This document shows positions 14,522 to 22,937 of a stretch of DNA of 40,591 nt, in pieces. Positions within the stretch are counted from its first letter, which is position 1. The number at the start of each line of letters is the position of its first letter. The notes beneath the pieces were generated by a model, which did not search any database, had not been told where the DNA came from, and saw only the letters and a list, made by a program, of their open reading frames with translations. The position numbers and the translations under genes were made by a program. Source of the DNA: JAPLVB01 sp964353635 (GTDB taxonomy: Archaea > Aenigmatarchaeota > Aenigmatarchaeia > QMZP01); contig CAYGVS010000007.1 of NCBI GenBank assembly GCA_964353635.1, forward strand, positions 1 to 40,591, read 5' to 3'.

Positions 14522-14539
14522 CGCTGAATGATTTCAGCG
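14522..14539 (+). other. 7-bp hairpin between the copper fusion gene and copA
   Basis: CGCTGAA and TTCAGCG around TGAT, in the 64-base gap. It may be an RNA processing or translation-tuning element. The gap also reads as open frame into copA (LNDFSDAGFKAES), resembling the end of an HMA domain. Confidence 0.4.
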
Positions 14540-14568
14540 ATGCCGGCTTCAAAGCAGAGAGTGGTAGA

Positions 14569-16860
14569 ATGGTGAAAAAGGAAAAGGCGTCGATTAAAGT
14601 CACAGGAATGCACTGCGCCTCATGCGCGCTCAACATAGAGAAATCCCTGAAAAAGACTAAAGGCGTAATCTCAGCCAACGTTAACTACGGCTCTGAAAAA
14701 GCATATGTGGATTTCGATTCCTCAGAGACCTCGTTGGAGAAGATACATGGCGTGATAAAGTCAAGGGGCTTCGGAGTACAGCTGGATGATGCCAATGGTT
14801 CTGACATGGAGAGGCAGGCGAGGGAAAGGGAGCTGAAGAGGCTGAAGACCAAGTTCGCCGCGGGCGCAATCCTAACCTCAGTGATTTTCCTCGGCGCATT
14901 CCCAGAATGGTTTCCCTGGATCCCTGCCTTTCTCCAGGATCCGCTCATCCTTCTTGTCTTGGCCACTCCGGTGCAGTTCTGGGTGGGCTTCCAGTTCTAC
15001 TCTGGATTCTTCACAGCAACGAGAAACAAGACCGCGGACATGAACACCCTTATAGCAGTGGGAACCTCAGCCGCATATTTCTACAGCGCGGCAGTCGCCC
15101 TTTTCCCTATGACATTCGTGCCAGAGGGCGCCATGCCCAGCCTGTATTTTGACACAGCTGGTGCGATAATTTCTCTCATCCTCCTTGGAAGGATATTCGA
15201 GATGACAGCCAAGGGCCGCACATCAGAGGCAATAAAAAAGCTCATGGGGCTGCAGCCCAAGAAGGCCCGTGTGCTTCGCGGAAGAAAAGAGATTGAGGTA
15301 AACATAGAGGACGTGAGGGCCGGAGACATTGTCATCGTGAAGCCCGGCAAGAAGATACCCGTTGACGGCATTGTCGTTTATGGCCATTCAACCGTGGACG
15401 AGTCCATGCTCACCGGAGAGAGCATGCCTGTAGAGAAGGCGACGGGAAGCCAGGTGATTGGCGCCACTATAAACAATAACGGCATGCTAAGATTCCGTGC
15501 CACGAAAGTAGGCAAGGACACCATGCTCTCCCAGATAATAAGGATGGTGGAGGAGGCCCAAGGCTCCAAAGCTCCAATCCAAAGGTTTGCAGACAGGGTT
15601 GCCTCCTATTTCGTTCCATCTGTCATACTGATAGCCGTTGCTGCTTTCAACCTGTGGTATTTCCTGGGCCCCGCATTGCTTCAAGGGTCTGCCTTCCTGC
15701 CCGTCTATGAATCCATAACACCATTCCTTTTTTCATTCACAGTTTTCATCTCCGTCCTCATAATCGCTTGCCCGTGCGCTTTGGGGCTTGCTACACCAAC
15801 AGCCATAATGGTAGGCACAGGAAAGGGAGCTGAGAACGGGATACTCATAAAGAACGGGAGCGCTTTGGAAACAGCCCATAAAGTGAGCACAATAGTCTTT
15901 GACAAGACTGGAACCCTGACCAAGGGCAAGCCTGAGGTAACTGACATTATCCCTTTTGGAATAACCAGGAAAGAGCTGCTGAAATTTGCAGCAGTCGCTG
16001 AGAAAGGCTCAGAGCACCCCCTTGCAGACGCCATAATCAAGCAGGCAAAGCACGAGAGCATAAGCGTTCCCGACGCAAAAGGCTTCAGGGCCATAGGCGG
16101 GAAAGGCGTTTCCGTTTCCTTTGCTGGGAAAAAGATACTGCTAGGGAACCGCGCCCTCATGAAAGAGAACAGAACGGAAACAAGGCATGTAGAAAAAACC
16201 CTATCGGGCCTGGAGAGCCAGGGAAAGACTGCCGTGATGATTTCGGTCAACAGGAAGATAGCGGGTGTCATTGCAGTCGCTGACATGCCAAAGGATGGCG
16301 CAAAGGATGCTGTCCAAAGGCTAATGAGAATGGGCAAGGAAGTCGTGATGCTTACAGGAGACAATAAGAGGACAGGAGAGGCCATGGCCAAAAGCATTGG
16401 CATAGCCAGTGTCATTGCAGAAGTACTTCCTGGTGAGAAGGAGGCAAAGATTAAGAGCCTCCAGAAGAAAGGCAGGATAGTAGCGATGGTCGGGGACGGG
16501 ATTAATGATGCGCCAGCGCTGGCCCAGGCTGACATTGGAATTGCAATAGGCTCAGGCACGGACATAGCGATAGAGGCAGGGGACATAGTCCTGATTAAAA
16601 ATGATGTCAGCGACGTCGTGACAGCCATAGAGCTGAGCGGCTACACCATAAAGAAAATAAAGCAGAATATGTTCTGGGCCTTCATATACAACACAGCCGG
16701 CATTCCCATAGCCGCGGGAGCCCTCTTCGCAAGCACAGGTTTCCTGCTCAATCCCGTTATAGCCGCAGGAGCTATGGCTTTCAGCTCTGTATCAGTGGTC
16801 TCTAACTCCCTCCTCATGAAGAGATACAAGCCTAAAAATAAGAATGTCCGGAATGCGTAA
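14569..16860 (+). CDS. copA: Copper-translocating P1B-type ATPase
   Basis: A 763-residue heavy-metal pump, most likely exporting Cu(I). N-terminal HMA domain with GMHCASC (Cys16, Cys19), eight membrane helices, the phosphatase motif TGES, the ion-binding CPC in IIACPCALGLATP (residues 401-403), the phosphorylated Asp in DKTGTLTKG (445), the P1B marker SEHPLADAI, and GDGINDAPAL (642 on). The last helices contain YN and MAFSSVSVVSNS, which fits the Cu(I) subgroup. It follows the HMA/DsbD-like fusion in one operon. A Zn/Cd pump is unlikely given these motifs. Confidence 0.95.
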   Translation: MVKKEKASIKVTGMHCASCALNIEKSLKKTKGVISANVNYGSEKAYVDFDSSETSLEKIHGVIKSRGFGVQLDDANGSDMERQARERELKRLKTKFAAGAILTSVIFLGAFPEWFPWIPAFLQDPLILLVLATPVQFWVGFQFYSGFFTATRNKTADMNTLIAVGTSAAYFYSAAVALFPMTFVPEGAMPSLYFDTAGAIISLILLGRIFEMTAKGRTSEAIKKLMGLQPKKARVLRGRKEIEVNIEDVRAGDIVIVKPGKKIPVDGIVVYGHSTVDESMLTGESMPVEKATGSQVIGATINNNGMLRFRATKVGKDTMLSQIIRMVEEAQGSKAPIQRFADRVASYFVPSVILIAVAAFNLWYFLGPALLQGSAFLPVYESITPFLFSFTVFISVLIIACPCALGLATPTAIMVGTGKGAENGILIKNGSALETAHKVSTIVFDKTGTLTKGKPEVTDIIPFGITRKELLKFAAVAEKGSEHPLADAIIKQAKHESISVPDAKGFRAIGGKGVSVSFAGKKILLGNRALMKENRTETRHVEKTLSGLESQGKTAVMISVNRKIAGVIAVADMPKDGAKDAVQRLMRMGKEVVMLTGDNKRTGEAMAKSIGIASVIAEVLPGEKEAKIKSLQKKGRIVAMVGDGINDAPALAQADIGIAIGSGTDIAIEAGDIVLIKNDVSDVVTAIELSGYTIKKIKQNMFWAFIYNTAGIPIAAGALFASTGFLLNPVIAAGAMAFSSVSVVSNSLLMKRYKPKNKNVRNA

Positions 16861-16933
16861 AAATACAGCAAAAGTCGAAGATGATAATGTCAATCTTTTT
16901 AAACCAGAATAGTTTAGAAAAAAAGGTGATTAA

Positions 16934-17197
16934 ATGGCAGCAAAATGCCTGATATGCAAGCACCAGCATCCCAGAAGAACAGCAGATGCCTTGTCATGCG
17001 GCATGTGCAAGACATGCGGCATGGTTTTGTCAGGAAAGCGCATGACAATAAAGCACACCGGAAAGGCGTATTCCTTCTGCTGCTCCGCCTGCAGCAAAGC
17101 CTACAAGAGGATCGCCTCCATCATGAAGAAAAAGCTCAGCCGCGGCGAGATAACAGAAAAGGAGTTCCAGGATTTTGAAAAGGATGTTGTGATTTAG
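16934..17197 (+). CDS. TRASH-type metal-binding protein, probable copper chaperone
   Basis: 87 residues with two Cys-rich elements: CLICKHQH near the start and CGMCKTCGM followed by about 20 residues and FCCSACSKAY, the TRASH/YHS-like pattern (C-x19-22-C-x3-C) used for copper binding in archaea. The C-terminus is a charged helix. It has its own promoter (TATA-like CTTTTTAAAC near 16893-16902) and AGGTGA before the ATG. Its place right after copA suggests a copper metallochaperone like the small TRASH proteins of other archaeal copper operons. Confidence 0.8.
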   Translation: MAAKCLICKHQHPRRTADALSCGMCKTCGMVLSGKRMTIKHTGKAYSFCCSACSKAYKRIASIMKKKLSRGEITEKEFQDFEKDVVI

Positions 17198-17248
17198 CAC
17201 ATAATCCTGCGGATAAACAATTTTAATACAGCAGTTTTTATTCTATCC

Positions 17249-17839
17249 ATGAGGCTAATCTTGGTAAGGCACGGCGAGACAGATTGGAATGTCCAGCATC
17301 GAGTGCAGGGATGGATTGACGTTCCCCTTAACCAGAAGGGAAGGACCCAGGCAAAAAAAGTCGCCTTGCGCCTGCAAAACGAGCATATAGGCGCAATCTA
17401 TTCTAGTGACCTCAAGCGCGCAAAATACACTGCCCTGGAGATAGCCCGCCATCACAAGCTCCCTGTAAAGCCAACAAAACTGCTTAGAGAGAGGAACTTC
17501 GGGAAGTTAGAAGGCTTTCCAAGGGATGAGTACAGGAAGGTACGCGAGAACTCAGGCATCCCCTATCATCTTTACAAGCCGCCCGGAGGGGAAAGCTACC
17601 TTGACGTATCCAAGCGCACAAGAAAATTCCTGGCCGAGATAAAGAAGAAGCACAGCAACCAGGCAGTCCTTGTTGTCGCCCACGGCATCGTGATAAGAGT
17701 GTTGATTTCTTTGCTAACCAAGAGCCCCTTGGAAAAGGCCCATGAGATAGAGCAGCACAATGCAGCAGTCAGTGTGATAGAGCTAAAAAGAGGCTACCCG
17801 CCTAAAGTCCATTACCTGAACTCTACGGAGCACCTATGA
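17249..17839 (+). CDS. Histidine phosphatase superfamily protein (phosphoglycerate mutase-like)
   Basis: 196 residues starting MRLILVRHGETDWN, the catalytic RHG motif, with the second-half HGIVIRV motif near 147-153, and conserved Arg/Glu in SSDLKRAKYTA and LRERNFGKLEG. The set marks a cofactor-independent-of-bisphosphoglycerate-like phosphatase or alpha-ribazole phosphatase rather than a glycolytic mutase, but the substrate cannot be told. It overlaps the following ubiquitin-like gene by four bases (ATGA), so it is in an operon with the sulfur carrier and E1-like enzyme. Confidence 0.85.
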   Translation: MRLILVRHGETDWNVQHRVQGWIDVPLNQKGRTQAKKVALRLQNEHIGAIYSSDLKRAKYTALEIARHHKLPVKPTKLLRERNFGKLEGFPRDEYRKVRENSGIPYHLYKPPGGESYLDVSKRTRKFLAEIKKKHSNQAVLVVAHGIVIRVLISLLTKSPLEKAHEIEQHNAAVSVIELKRGYPPKVHYLNSTEHL

Positions 17840-18042
17840 AAGTGAAAATCTTCCTCGAGAAGGAGAATTCGCAAAAAATACTGGAAGTCCCAAAAAACCA
17901 GACCATAGAATATGTATTGAAGAAGCTGAAGATAAACCCCCAGACCGTGATAGTCGTGAAGAACGGAGAGGTGGTTACCGAGCAGGAGACAATCCGGGAG
18001 AAGGACGAGCTCAAAATACTTTCAGTGAAGCTAGGTGGCTGA
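17836..18042 (+). CDS. MoaD/ThiS-family ubiquitin-like sulfur carrier
   Basis: 68 residues of beta-grasp type (MKVKIFLEKENSQKILEVPKNQTI, then VVTEQETIREKDELKILSVK) ending in the diagnostic Gly-Gly. The C-terminal glycine is adenylated by an E1-like enzyme and then carries sulfur or becomes linked to protein lysines (SAMP-like). The E1-like gene starts two bases after its stop, making a dedicated pair. Whether it serves tRNA thiolation, molybdopterin, thiamine or protein modification cannot be told from the sequence. Confidence 0.87.
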   Translation: MKVKIFLEKENSQKILEVPKNQTIEYVLKKLKINPQTVIVVKNGEVVTEQETIREKDELKILSVKLGG

Positions 18043-18044
18043 AC

Positions 18045-18716
18045 ATGACAGATTTGCGATATGAAAGGCAGATTATGATTTTCGGGAAATCCGGCCAGGC
18101 AAAGCTCGCTCGTGCCAGGATAGCCATAATAGGCTGCGGAGGCCTGGGTTCTATGGCCTCCCAATACCTTGCCATGTCCGGAATAGGCTTCCTCCGCCTG
18201 ATAGATTCCGACAAAGTGGAAGACTCTAACCTGAACAGGCAGTTCTTCTCAGTTAAAGATTTAGGAAAGCCAAAATCCCTGTGCCTGAAGGACAGGCTGC
18301 TCTCACTGAACCCCGATGTAAAAATGGAAGCAATCAAAGAAAAGCTATCGGAGAAAAACTGCAGGGAATTAATCCGCGACTGCGATATAATCCTGGACTG
18401 CCTGGATAACCTCCAAACTCGCCTTGTTCTCAGCGACGCGTGCAAGTCCTTGGGAAAGCCCCTCGTGCACGGCTCCATACACGGCCTCTCAGGTCAGCAG
18501 ATCACTCTCCTGCCAGGCTCAGGCTACCTAAGGAAAATTCTTGGAGGAAAGAAACAGCCTGCGGGCAAGATACCTGTCCTGGGTCCTGCCCCCGGATTCA
18601 TAGGCTCCCTGCAGGCTCTAGAAGCCATAAAACTCATAACAGGCTTCGGGAAGCCGAATACGCGACTACTGATATTTGACGGGGAGAGTAACAGGGCGGA
18701 ATTTGTGAAGGTATAG
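18045..18716 (+). CDS. E1-like ThiF/MoeB/HesA adenylyltransferase lacking zinc-site cysteines
   Basis: 223 residues with RYERQIMIFGKSGQAKL, the nucleotide loop IIGCGGLGS, the Arg/Asn motif DSNLNRQFF and DCLDNLQTR. It should adenylate the ubiquitin-like protein encoded just upstream. The segment that in MoeB/ThiF holds the CxxC zinc ligands and the catalytic Cys reads GYLRKILGGKKQPAGKIPVLGPAPGFIGSLQA split by no cysteine at all. It may therefore only activate the carrier and leave sulfur transfer to another protein. Length is slightly below the family's usual 240-270. Confidence 0.87.
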   Translation: MTDLRYERQIMIFGKSGQAKLARARIAIIGCGGLGSMASQYLAMSGIGFLRLIDSDKVEDSNLNRQFFSVKDLGKPKSLCLKDRLLSLNPDVKMEAIKEKLSEKNCRELIRDCDIILDCLDNLQTRLVLSDACKSLGKPLVHGSIHGLSGQQITLLPGSGYLRKILGGKKQPAGKIPVLGPAPGFIGSLQALEAIKLITGFGKPNTRLLIFDGESNRAEFVKV

Positions 18717-18746
18717 ACTTATAAGATTTGGACGACTTTTTATTTT

Positions 18747-19379
18747 ATGATATACGATTCACTTATTTTTGACCTTGATGGGACACTTGTCCACACAGAA
18801 CCGGAATGCCATCGCTATTTGACAAAGAAGGCATTCAGCGAATCCGGGATAAACATCACTGATAAAGAAGCCGACTATTTCTGGTTCAGCCACAGGAGGG
18901 AAGATTTCATCAGACAAAGGGGGCTGGAAGTGGAGACTTTCTGGAACGTTTTCAGGAAATATGATACATACGAATTCAGGAAACCATCCCTTAAACTATA
19001 CGAAGATGTCGAAATTATACGGGAAGCAAAGAAAAAGGGCCTCAAGACAGGGATAGTTACAGGAGCTCCCATGCACATAGTTCTCCTTTCAACAGAGCTT
19101 TTGGGAAGGGGAAATATTGATTGTTATATAAGAGCGCAAAAGACCAGCGGCTTTCAACCCAAACCAAATCCAGAAGCCCTCCTCCAGTGCATGAAAGCCA
19201 TCGGCGCAAAGAATCCTGAAAGTGTTTATGTAGGAAACGGCGACGAGGATGTTCTGGTTTCAAGAGCCGCCGGCGTATTTGATGTAATTATTGAAAGGGG
19301 AGAGCATGATTTGATGAAAGAAACCCCTTCCCTGAAAATAAGCTCCCTCTATGAGCTCAGAGATTTCCTGGGATTATAA
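18747..19379 (+). CDS. HAD-superfamily hydrolase
   Basis: 210 residues with motif I DLDGTLVHTEPE near the start, motif II Thr in VTGAP, Lys in KPNPEALLQ and motif IV VYVGNGDEDVLVSRAAG. It belongs to the phosphoglycolate phosphatase/beta-phosphoglucomutase-like HADs with a helical cap between motifs I and II. Motif IV has GNGDED where the usual form is GDxxxD. An AT-rich box before the ATG (CTTATAAG near 18718-18725) suggests a leaderless mRNA. Convergent with the ArsM-like gene, overlapping its 3' end by six bases. Substrate unknown. Confidence 0.83.
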   Translation: MIYDSLIFDLDGTLVHTEPECHRYLTKKAFSESGINITDKEADYFWFSHRREDFIRQRGLEVETFWNVFRKYDTYEFRKPSLKLYEDVEIIREAKKKGLKTGIVTGAPMHIVLLSTELLGRGNIDCYIRAQKTSGFQPKPNPEALLQCMKAIGAKNPESVYVGNGDEDVLVSRAAGVFDVIIERGEHDLMKETPSLKISSLYELRDFLGL

Positions 19380-20105
19380 TTTCACAGCTTCCATCTTCAG
19401 GCTCTCTATGGGGAGGCCCCTGTACTGCAGCTTGCTGATTTTTTTATCCTCGGAAAGTATCTTCACCCTAAAGCCCGCGTCGCTGGCGATTTTTATGTAT
19501 TCCTCCTTAAGTAGCGCGCCGCCAACACAACCGGCAATGAGATCCTTGTCGCTCCTCTGCTCCTTCGTGAGCTGCTTTAGCAGGACGATGTCCGAGACGC
19601 ACATCCTTCCGCCCTTCCTCAGGACGCGGTATGCTTCCCTGAAGACCTTCCCCTTTTCCGGGGAGAGGTTTATCACGCAGTTGCTTATTATCACGTCAAC
19701 TGAACCGCTTTCCACAGGAAGCTTCTCTATCTCGCCTTTCCTGAACTCCACGTTCCGGTATCCATTCTTCTTTGCAATCTGCCTGGCTTTTTTCAGCATT
19801 CCTTCCGTCATGTCAACCCCGATGACCTTACCGGAAGGCCCGGCCTTTTTCGAGGCGAGGAAGCAGTCTATGCCCGCCCCGGAGCCCAAATCAAGTATCA
19901 CATCCCCTTCCTTTATTCTTGCGAGGGCAGTCGGGTTCCCGCAGCCAAGCCCCAAGTTGGCCTCAGGGACAGTTCTGATCTCTTCGTCAGAATAGCCTAT
20001 CATTCTCGAAACATCTTGCGGAGAGGCCTGGCCGCAGCAGCATGAGCTCCTCGCAGCCTTCGTGTAATGCTCCTTCACTATATTCTTCACATAGCTCTTT
20101 TTCAT
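19374..20105 (-). CDS. arsM: ArsM-like arsenite S-adenosylmethionine methyltransferase
   Basis: A class I methyltransferase of about 243 residues with the SAM loop DLGSGAGIDCFLA (72 on) and the cysteines expected to bind As(III): SSCCCG (22-24), GCGNP (55), SNCVINL (143) and GCVGGA (193). Arsenite methylation is the best call; other members act on unknown acceptors. The ATG at 20105 is preferred to a TTG at 20117. It follows a winged-helix gene on the same strand and starts right after its stop codon, so both are one operon and the regulator may control it. Confidence 0.83.
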   Translation of the reverse strand: MKKSYVKNIVKEHYTKAARSSCCCGQASPQDVSRMIGYSDEEIRTVPEANLGLGCGNPTALARIKEGDVILDLGSGAGIDCFLASKKAGPSGKVIGVDMTEGMLKKARQIAKKNGYRNVEFRKGEIEKLPVESGSVDVIISNCVINLSPEKGKVFREAYRVLRKGGRMCVSDIVLLKQLTKEQRSDKDLIAGCVGGALLKEEYIKIASDAGFRVKILSEDKKISKLQYRGLPIESLKMEAVKL

Positions 20106-20109
20106 AAAC

Positions 20110-21039
20110 TCACTCAAGAATCTCCGCGCTGTCGATTATCCCATCACCATCCATGTCATAGCCCCTGACCACCTTCGCGATGACGGATTTGTCATGTTTG
20201 TTCCCTGAGAAGATTCTTTCAGGCTTGGTTATCAAGCCGATTATGGCCGCGCGCGTGCCCTGGAACCTCTTGCCTGCGACCACCAGTATCCTGGAGGTCT
20301 TGTCCCAGGGGTTCTCTGCGGAGACGACCATCCCGTTCTCATCCTCCCCGTACGATCTCCTGGAAAGGGTTGAGAATATCTTGACATCATGCTTCATGTC
20401 TATGAAGACAGGGAGCTTCGGGTTTATCTTGTTCATTATCATGTTCGCAGCGGGCCCGCCTATGAGTATGAGGTTCCCTTTCAGGTCCTTCTCCCTGACC
20501 TCCGTGTCCAGCTTGTAGTTCGGGGTGGCAGTCCCGTCCGTGAACGCACCCAGGAAAAGGGCGAAATCAATCGCGCAGCACGAATCCGAGGCCCTGGCCT
20601 TCCAAGGCCCGTGAGGGTCAGGTGAGCCCACGATAATCTTTGCATTGAGCCTTCCCTGCGAGACAAAAGGCTCCATGAGTTTACTGTGCTTTGGAGATGC
20701 AATGGACAGGGTCTCTTTCTCAGGGGTCCTGGCAAGCTTGAACCCGAAGGCATAATCCCTGACCAGGTAGAACACTGCGACTGTTCCGTGCCTCCTCTCC
20801 CTCTTGACCTCATGTATGAGCTTCGCTGCCTTGAACTTGTTTATGTAATAATACACCTTCTGCTCGTGCACTCCGAGCTTTTTGGCTATGTCCATGGGGC
20901 ACCCGGGCTCGGCCAGCTCCTGCAGGATCCTCCACCCGAGCCCGCTGGTGAGGTTCTTGAGCGCCTCAGGGCTTTCAAGTAGGGATATAGGTATTGCTGT
21001 CTGCTTCTTTCCAGAGCTTAAGAGGAAATGCCTTTCCAT
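20110..21039 (-). CDS. Winged-helix regulator fused to an S-layer-like domain
   Basis: 309 residues. The N-terminal part (about 25-95) is a winged helix-turn-helix: MDIAKKLGVHEQKVYYYINKFKAAKLIHEV. The rest contains NAKIIVGSPDPHGPWKARASDSCCA, NLILIGGPAANMIMNKINPKLPVF and SAENPWDKTSRILVVAGKRFQGT, which resemble the C-terminal domain of methanogen S-layer proteins. It ends in an EF-hand-like DMDGDGIIDSAEILE. No membrane helix or signal peptide, so it is cytoplasmic. A role in controlling the arsM-like gene behind it is inferred from position. Its promoter contains an AT-rich palindrome. Confidence 0.75.
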   Translation of the reverse strand: MERHFLLSSGKKQTAIPISLLESPEALKNLTSGLGWRILQELAEPGCPMDIAKKLGVHEQKVYYYINKFKAAKLIHEVKRERRHGTVAVFYLVRDYAFGFKLARTPEKETLSIASPKHSKLMEPFVSQGRLNAKIIVGSPDPHGPWKARASDSCCAIDFALFLGAFTDGTATPNYKLDTEVREKDLKGNLILIGGPAANMIMNKINPKLPVFIDMKHDVKIFSTLSRRSYGEDENGMVVSAENPWDKTSRILVVAGKRFQGTRAAIIGLITKPERIFSGNKHDKSVIAKVVRGYDMDGDGIIDSAEILE

Positions 21040-21052
21040 GTTATCACAATTA

Positions 21053-21066
21053 TTATAATATTATAA
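21053..21066. promoter_or_regulatory. 14-bp AT-only palindrome over the promoter of the winged-helix gene
   Basis: TTATAATATTATAA is perfectly self-complementary and lies 14-27 bases before the ATG at 21039, where its TATA box should be. TATAATA recurs at 21074-21080. It may be the TATA box itself, an operator for autoregulation, or both. Confidence 0.4.
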
Positions 21067-21140
21067 ATATTTTTATAATATCGTTTATAAAGCTTTCCTT
21101 TAAGCAGAGCAGCCATTAAAACAGGATTCTCAGTAAACCG

Positions 21141-21148
21141 TTTATATA
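21141..21148 (+). promoter_or_regulatory. TATA box of glmS
   Basis: TTTATATA ends 20 bases before the ATG at 21169, the archaeal spacing that gives a leaderless or near-leaderless mRNA. No Shine-Dalgarno site is seen. Confidence 0.6.
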
Positions 21149-21168
21149 GGCCAGGACTTATTCTTTTC

Positions 21169-22929
21169 ATGTGCGGCATAATAGGCTACGTAGGAGACAA
21201 AGAGGCAGCCCCCATACTGATTGATTCTCTAAAAAAGCTGGAATACAGGGGTTATGACTCTTTCGGCTTTGCCACAAGCTCTGGAGGAGCAATCCACATT
21301 GACAAAAGCACAGGAAAGATAAGCCAGAACAGAGCCCTAGCAAGCCTGGCCGGAAACATGGGCTTCGGCCACACAAGATGGGCCACTCACGGAGGAGTGA
21401 CCAAAGAGAATGCGCATCCGCACACAGATTGCAAGAATCATGTCGTGATCGTTCACAATGGAATCGTTGAGAACTACCAGGAGCTCAAGAAAGAGCTTCT
21501 GGCAAGAGGCCACACGTTGCGCTCTCAGACAGACACCGAGATAATAGCCCATTTGATTGAAGAAGGCATACACTATGGATTCGAAGGTGCTGTGAAAAAA
21601 GCCATCGAAAAGATAGAAGGAAGATACGCGCTCCTTGCCATGGAGAAAGGCTCAGACCATCTGATTGCTGTCAGAAGGGGCTCTCCATTGATAATTGGCG
21701 TAGGAGAAGGGGAAAACTTTGTGGCTTCAGACATCCCTGCCTTCCTGGAGCACACGAGAAACGTGATGTACCTTGACGACCATCAGATGGCAGTGATTCG
21801 GAAGGACAGTATCATGTTCTTCAACCTCCTTGATGGGAACGAGATCCAAAAAAGGATAGTCACCATAGACTGGAATGCAGAGCAGGCGAAGAAAGGCGAC
21901 TACCCACATTTCATGATTAAGGAGATTATGGAGCAGAAGGAGACCATAAAACGGGCGATAAACCAGGATGAGGAGGATATCCAGCGTATAGCAGCAGAGA
22001 TAAACAAGGCATTCGGGACTTTCTTCATAGGCTGCGGCACAGCTGGAAAGGTCTGCCTGACTGGAGAATACATATTCTCTAAGGTGGCAAAGAAGCACGT
22101 GAACTTCTGTTTCGGCTCCGAATTCCCGAACTACCATTACTTCCTGAAGCCGGAGACGCTCATGATAACCATATCCCAGAGCGGGGAGACCGCTGATGTG
22201 CTCGAAGCGGTCGAAGTCGCAAAGAAGGAAGGTGTGAAGGTGATATCGCTCGTCAATGTGATGGGCTCGACGCTAGACAGGATATCTGACCACACTTTCC
22301 TGATAAATGCAGGCCCGGAGAAGGCCGTGGCCTCCACCAAAGCCACCACCTCCCAGCTTGCCCTTGTCACCCTCTTGGCCTACGCTACCGCAGGAAAACT
22401 TGAGGAAGGCAAGCGCCTTCTCATGGAGACTGCCTCTGCTGTAAATGACATGCTCAACCCACGATATGAGGAGCACATCAGGAGGCTGGCGGAGAGGATA
22501 AAGGATGAACAGAACATCTACATAATCGGAAGGTCGCTTAATTATCCAATGGCATTGGAATCTGCAATAAAGATACAGGAAGTCAGCTACATCCATGCGG
22601 AAGGATTCGCAGGTGGAGAGCTGAAGCACGGGCCAATAGCATTGATAGGAAAGGGGACCCCATGCATTGCTTTGGTCGCAAACGATGAAGTGAAGCACGA
22701 CATAATCAGCAATGCCATGGAGATAAAGTCAAGAGGAGGCTTCATAATAGGCATCTCACCGGAGAACAACGAGGTTTTTGACTATTGGATAAAGGTCCCT
22801 GACGCAGGCAACGCTTCACCTATAGTGAACATAATCCCTGTCCAGATCCTTGCATATCATCTTGCAGTTCTCAGGGGCTGCGACCCGGACTATCCAAAGA
22901 ATCTGGCTAAATCAGTCACAGTCAAATAG
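21169..22929 (+). CDS. glmS: Glutamine-fructose-6-phosphate aminotransferase (isomerising)
   Basis: Makes glucosamine 6-phosphate from fructose 6-phosphate and glutamine, the first step to UDP-GlcNAc. The 586-residue protein starts MCGIIGY, so Cys2 is the glutaminase nucleophile. The amidotransferase half has RGYDSFG, GHTRWATHGG and HNGIVENY. Two SIS sugar-isomerase domains follow (about 280-410 and 455-570), with SQSGETADVLEA, STKATTSQ and the C-terminal region ending KNLAKSVTVK, as in all GlmS. The GlmU-like gene starts eight bases downstream, a biosynthetic operon. Confidence 0.97.
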   Translation: MCGIIGYVGDKEAAPILIDSLKKLEYRGYDSFGFATSSGGAIHIDKSTGKISQNRALASLAGNMGFGHTRWATHGGVTKENAHPHTDCKNHVVIVHNGIVENYQELKKELLARGHTLRSQTDTEIIAHLIEEGIHYGFEGAVKKAIEKIEGRYALLAMEKGSDHLIAVRRGSPLIIGVGEGENFVASDIPAFLEHTRNVMYLDDHQMAVIRKDSIMFFNLLDGNEIQKRIVTIDWNAEQAKKGDYPHFMIKEIMEQKETIKRAINQDEEDIQRIAAEINKAFGTFFIGCGTAGKVCLTGEYIFSKVAKKHVNFCFGSEFPNYHYFLKPETLMITISQSGETADVLEAVEVAKKEGVKVISLVNVMGSTLDRISDHTFLINAGPEKAVASTKATTSQLALVTLLAYATAGKLEEGKRLLMETASAVNDMLNPRYEEHIRRLAERIKDEQNIYIIGRSLNYPMALESAIKIQEVSYIHAEGFAGGELKHGPIALIGKGTPCIALVANDEVKHDIISNAMEIKSRGGFIIGISPENNEVFDYWIKVPDAGNASPIVNIIPVQILAYHLAVLRGCDPDYPKNLAKSVTVK

Positions 22930-22937
22930 GAGATACT

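Noticed and set aside
15705..16628. Long open frame antisense to copA (307 codons)
   Set aside because: Shadow of a strongly conserved coding region, no start signal of its own.
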